From the NCBI GenBank assembly GCA_001825115.1, contig MHUY01000003.1, positions 1-14,543 on the forward strand: DNA of 14,543 nucleotides, given 5' to 3'. Under the pieces are notes generated by a model. That model had not been told where the DNA came from and did not search any database. It saw only the letters and a list, made by a program, of their open reading frames with translations. A program made the position numbers and the translations under genes. This DNA comes from Candidatus Yonathbacteria bacterium RIFOXYC2_FULL_47_9. Its GTDB lineage: Bacteria; Patescibacteriota; Minisyncoccia; Phycocordibacterales; UBA1550. Below are positions 11,466 to 14,543 of the stretch, one piece after another (the first letter of the stretch is position 1; every line of letters begins with the position of its first letter).

Positions 11466-14144
11466 TTATACCACCCCAACACCTCTTCGGTAAAAGAATT
11501 TGCGTATTTCTTCGACGACAATTATCGACGACGCGATAAGGATAATGACGAGCCATTCCTCGTACCCGAGCGATACCGTGTGCATAAGTTTTTGTGCGAC
11601 AGGATTGTAGAGTACCAGCATTTGAAGCGAGACGACAATTATAGTAGCACCAACCAGGAACTTATTGGAAAAGGGATTCATCTGGAATATCGACCGGTCC
11701 TCCGAGCGGCAGTTCCATGCGTTAAACCACTGAAATACCGCAAGAAGGGTAAGTGACACGGTCCATGCTTTTACCATATCAGTCTCAAAATAGCCTTGGA
11801 ATAAATAGAGCGTCCCTACAGCCATAGGTACCGACATCAAAAACATCCTCCATGCCATAAGCTTATCTACGAGATATTTTTTAGGCCGCTCAAATTTACG
11901 CTGGAGAAGACCTGGTTCTTTGGGTTCCATTGCCAGTGCGGTGTCGAGGAATCCATCAGTTACAAAGTTGAGCCAAATGATTTGTGCGGGTAAAAGTGGT
12001 AATGGGTACGCGAGGAGGAGTGCTCCGACGATCGTCAAAACCTCGCCTGCACTCGTTGAGAATAAGTACAAGATTACTTTCTTGATGGTCTTGTAAATGT
12101 TCCTCCCTTCCTCAATTGCAGCAACAATACTCCCAAAGTTATCATCGAGGAGCACAATATCCGAGGCTTCTTTTGCGACTTCGGTACCAACTTTTCCCAT
12201 CGACACACCGAGGTTTGCTGCAGAAAGCGAAGGGGCGTCGTTGACCCCATCACCAGTCATCGCAATAGTCTCGCCACGTGCTTTATAAGCATTAACGATA
12301 CGCAGTTTGTGTTCGGGGCTCACGCGGGCAAAGACCGACACATGAACAAGTCTCTCTGCAAGCTCTGCGTCTGAAAAACCATCGATTTCCTCCCCGGTGA
12401 GGACGTTATCTCCTGTGTGGTATATACCAGCCTCTTCTGCAATCGCTTGCGCCGTGATCATGTGGTCGCCCGTGATCATCACGACGCGTACGCCCGCCTC
12501 GGTCGCTTTTTCTATCGCGTCCCGCACCTCGGGCCGCAGGGCATCTTTCATGGCAAAAAAACCTACAAAAGTGAGGTCAGGCAGGGCTTCAGCACGAAGA
12601 CTTACCTGCGAATGAGTAGATACAGCTACCGCCAAAACACGTAGGCCTTCTCGAGAAAACTCAGAAAATAAATCATGTAGCGTATCCTTCTCTTCCCTTG
12701 ATAGCACATGGTCGTGTCCATCCCGACGCACCTTTTGTGCATACCCAAGAATTACTTCGGGGGCACCAACAACGGTGGAAAATATTTCACCACCAACACG
12801 GTGCGAAGTTGCGTGGTACTTGAGATGGTAGTCAAATGGTATTTCCGCAACCAAGGGTTGCTCTTGTTCTAAAACGTCTTTATGAAAACCGAGTTTGTGT
12901 GCAAGGACGAGCATTGCTGCTTCGGTAGGGTCGCCAGCAACGCGCCATGTGCGGTCCTCCTCAGAAAACAATACGCGTGCACTCGCACAAAAAGCAGCAA
13001 CCTTACCCATCAAGAGGAGCTCGGGATGGTTTGCCGGATCAACAACTACGCCTTCTTGTCGTACATTCCCTTCGGGGTCGTATCCGGCACCTTCAATTTC
13101 AAACACCTTACCATCGACGTATACCTTTTGGATGGTCATCTCATTTTTGGTCACGGTACCCGTCTTATCAACCGCGATTACTTGCACATGTCCAAGCGCC
13201 TCAACGGCGTGCAATTTCTTAACCAACGCATTACGCTTACTCATACGCCACACACCCGTAGCGAGAACAAGCGTCATTACGATAGGCAGACCCTCGGGGA
13301 TGACCGAGACCGAGAGCGACACAACAGTCGCAAACATTTCCTTTAAGGGTTTGCCCTGTGCAAAGCCGAGTAAAAAGAGTAGAGCACTTATGCCAGCGAC
13401 CACCAAGATGATGGCACGAGAGAGGTTCTTGATATTATCCTTGAGTGGAATTTCTGTATCAATCGCGGCAACCTCGCGGGCGATTTGCCCCACGACCGTG
13501 TCTATACCAACAGCCACCACGACCGCACGGCCACTTCCGCCAACAATATGCGTTCCCTTGAACACCATGTTTTTTTGATCGAGTGGAGAGAGGTTTACCT
13601 GATCAATCACCTCAGCGACCTTGTGTACGGGTTCTGATTCACCGGTCAGTGCTGATTCGTTAAGGTTGAGTGAGCTTGAGGTTATAACGCGTGCATCAGC
13701 AGGGATCTTTTCCCCTTCAAACAATACAATAACATCACCAACGACAATCTCGGTGTCAGGAATGATAACCTCGCGCCCGTCGCGTACTACTGTTGCTTTA
13801 GTTTCTACAAAACGCCTAAGCGCACGAAGGGTATTCTGTGCGCGCCCTTCTTGAATAGTCCCTACAATAGCATTGAAAAATAGAACAAAGAGTATAACGG
13901 TGCCATCAAGAACCTCACCTATTGCAAAAACAGCAAGACTTGCTGCGAGGAGTATATATATGAGAGGGCTCTGAAACTGACGCAAGAAAACAACCGCCAA
14001 GCTGTCGACCTTGGCTTCAGGTAGCTTGTTTTGTGTGCCCTCGCGCAAACGCCGAAGAACTTCACCCTCAGGAAGCCCCTCATCAGAAGTCTTGAGGAGT
14101 GCCAGCACCTCAGGAATTGTTTTTGTGTACCATTGGTTCTCCAT
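11466..14144 (-). CDS. P2A-type calcium-transporting P-type ATPase
   Basis: ATP-driven cation pump of the inner membrane, most likely exporting Ca2+. The 892-residue protein, from ATG at 14144, has a Cation_ATPase_N region (about 5-60), actuator motif TGES (167-170), PEGLP in M4 (283-287), phosphorylation motif DKTGT (Asp326), KDALRPEV (533-540), hinge GDGVNDAP (631-638) and about ten membrane helices. Mapping SERCA1a ligands gives Glu284 (E309), Glu701 (E771), Asn726 (N796), Thr729 (T799), Asp730 (D800) and the Glu of CRSEDRS in M8 (E908); N768 is replaced by Ser698. Site II is thus intact and site I altered, as for pumps thought to move one Ca2+. The in-frame TTG at 14159 lies in the promoter and is not the start. 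It follows a DUF6629-like gene after 46 bases. Confidence 0.94.
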   Translation of the reverse strand: MENQWYTKTIPEVLALLKTSDEGLPEGEVLRRLREGTQNKLPEAKVDSLAVVFLRQFQSPLIYILLAASLAVFAIGEVLDGTVILFVLFFNAIVGTIQEGRAQNTLRALRRFVETKATVVRDGREVIIPDTEIVVGDVIVLFEGEKIPADARVITSSSLNLNESALTGESEPVHKVAEVIDQVNLSPLDQKNMVFKGTHIVGGSGRAVVVAVGIDTVVGQIAREVAAIDTEIPLKDNIKNLSRAIILVVAGISALLFLLGFAQGKPLKEMFATVVSLSVSVIPEGLPIVMTLVLATGVWRMSKRNALVKKLHAVEALGHVQVIAVDKTGTVTKNEMTIQKVYVDGKVFEIEGAGYDPEGNVRQEGVVVDPANHPELLLMGKVAAFCASARVLFSEEDRTWRVAGDPTEAAMLVLAHKLGFHKDVLEQEQPLVAEIPFDYHLKYHATSHRVGGEIFSTVVGAPEVILGYAQKVRRDGHDHVLSREEKDTLHDLFSEFSREGLRVLAVAVSTHSQVSLRAEALPDLTFVGFFAMKDALRPEVRDAIEKATEAGVRVVMITGDHMITAQAIAEEAGIYHTGDNVLTGEEIDGFSDAELAERLVHVSVFARVSPEHKLRIVNAYKARGETIAMTGDGVNDAPSLSAANLGVSMGKVGTEVAKEASDIVLLDDNFGSIVAAIEEGRNIYKTIKKVILYLFSTSAGEVLTIVGALLLAYPLPLLPAQIIWLNFVTDGFLDTALAMEPKEPGLLQRKFERPKKYLVDKLMAWRMFLMSVPMAVGTLYLFQGYFETDMVKAWTVSLTLLAVFQWFNAWNCRSEDRSIFQMNPFSNKFLVGATIIVVSLQMLVLYNPVAQKLMHTVSLGYEEWLVIILIASSIIVVEEIRKFFYRRGVGVV

Positions 14145-14158
14145 CAGTAGTATGATCA

Positions 14159-14167
14159 ATCATACCA
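14159..14167 (-). promoter_or_regulatory. Predicted extended -10 promoter of the Ca2+ ATPase gene
   Basis: The minus strand reads TGG-TATGAT, an extended -10. The predicted start is about 8 bases before the ATG at 14144, giving a very short leader without Shine-Dalgarno. The palindrome TGATCA (14153-14158) follows directly. Confidence 0.5.
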
Positions 14168-14190
14168 TTTTTTACTTTAAGAAATAGCTA

Positions 14191-14543
14191 CTACTTAGCA
14201 TTTTTAAAATACCAATATACGGCAATACTCAAGATGGCTCCAAAGAAGCACCAAACAGAAACGAACGAGGTGGTGTAAAAATAGTACGCCGTCCCAAATG
14301 ATACGGCAATCAATGTACCAAATATATTGATTATTTTATTACTCGAGAAGAAGCAACTGACACAGGTCGCCAGTAAATATAACCCCATGATGAGTGCGCC
14401 ATGTTCTGTCGGCATCGGGTACACAATGCTTTTGTTCACGATATGAGAAATCACTGGGTTGCTCATAATAAAATAGAGAAGGTACAAGCTTACTCCAACA
14501 CCTAGCCCCTGAAAAACCGCGAGTATTTGTTTGCGGTTTGGGT
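14191..14543 (-). CDS. DUF6629-like membrane protein, partial (N-terminus outside window)
   Basis: No function is known to me. The frame is open from the right window edge to the TAG stop at 14191, giving 117 visible residues. A TTG at 14487 could start a shorter protein, but the frame continues upstream with a convincing helix (ILAVFQGLGVGVSLYLLYFIM), so the start is beyond the window. Four predicted membrane helices are visible, with charged KNAK at the C-terminus. The end, FVSVWCFFGAILSIAVYWYFK, and the preceding GLYLLATCVSCFFSS and fGtl...YYFY segments match my memory of the DUF6629 family, whose full members are about 200-230 residues. It precedes the Ca2+ ATPase gene by 46 bases on the same strand, but that gene seems to have its own promoter. 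The family name is from memory and needs an HMM check. Confidence 0.7.
   Translation of the reverse strand, partial: PNRKQILAVFQGLGVGVSLYLLYFIMSNPVISHIVNKSIVYPMPTEHGALIMGLYLLATCVSCFFSSNKIINIFGTLIAVSFGTAYYFYTTSFVSVWCFFGAILSIAVYWYFKNAK

Noticed and set aside
12895..13578. 227-residue plus-strand open frame (and the overlapping 12882-13346 frame)
   Set aside because: Fully antisense to the P-type ATPase gene, whose motifs are intact there; composition is Ser/Thr/Pro-rich as expected from a complementary-strand shadow, with no promoter or domain.
14145..14159. TTG at 14159 as start of the Ca2+ ATPase
   Set aside because: It overlaps the predicted -10 box, and the ATG at 14144 gives the usual N-terminus.
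1..14543. tRNA, rRNA, CRISPR arrays, insertion sequences, integrase or defence genes
   Set aside because: No tRNA-like cloverleaf, rRNA segment, regularly spaced repeats or transposase/nuclease motifs were seen by eye on either strand; a covariance-model search would settle small RNAs.

Overview
The window looks like chromosome of a streamlined bacterium, most likely a member of the Candidate Phyla Radiation (Patescibacteria). This is an inference from gene content and style: compact genes, a very short list of metabolic genes, a GT4 synthase/GH57/GH15 set without signal peptides, a large secreted beta-helix protein ending in a peptidoglycan-binding domain, a small CxxC protein of a kind I associate with these genomes, and mostly no Shine-Dalgarno sequences. 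No rRNA, tRNA, CRISPR array, transposase or phage gene was seen.

Left block (1-5710, all minus strand, transcribed right to left): a GT4 glycogen-synthase-like glycosyltransferase, a GH57 alpha-amylase, a GH15 glucoamylase and glucose-6-phosphate dehydrogenase (cut by the window edge). The four genes are 19 to 44 bases apart and none of the complete products has a signal peptide. Together they suggest cytosolic building and breakdown of an alpha-glucan, with released glucose feeding the oxidative pentose phosphate pathway after phosphorylation by a kinase not found here.

Middle block: after a divergent promoter region (5711-5860) comes a 63-residue CxxC protein on the plus strand. A two-way terminator (6074-6109) separates it from a convergent gene of about 1200 codons for a secreted modular surface protein: signal peptide, weak subtilase-like region, Ig/Fn3-like repeats, parallel beta-helix, C-terminal peptidoglycan-binding domain. 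Divergent from that is an RluB/RluF-type rRNA pseudouridine synthase on the plus strand, closed by a second hairpin terminator.

Right block (10567-14543, all minus): from right to left a DUF6629-like membrane protein (start outside the window), a P2A-type Ca2+ ATPase, a DgkA/undecaprenol kinase and a Nudix hydrolase. A striking 20-bp inverted repeat sits between the ATPase and the kinase and touches the predicted kinase promoter.

The most interesting general signal is regulatory. Several genes, even inside the tightly packed left block, have a good -10 hexamer (often extended TGN-TATNNT) only 6 to 17 bases before the start codon and no Shine-Dalgarno, which predicts leaderless or very short-leader mRNAs. 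The secreted protein is the exception, with a perfect AGGAGG.
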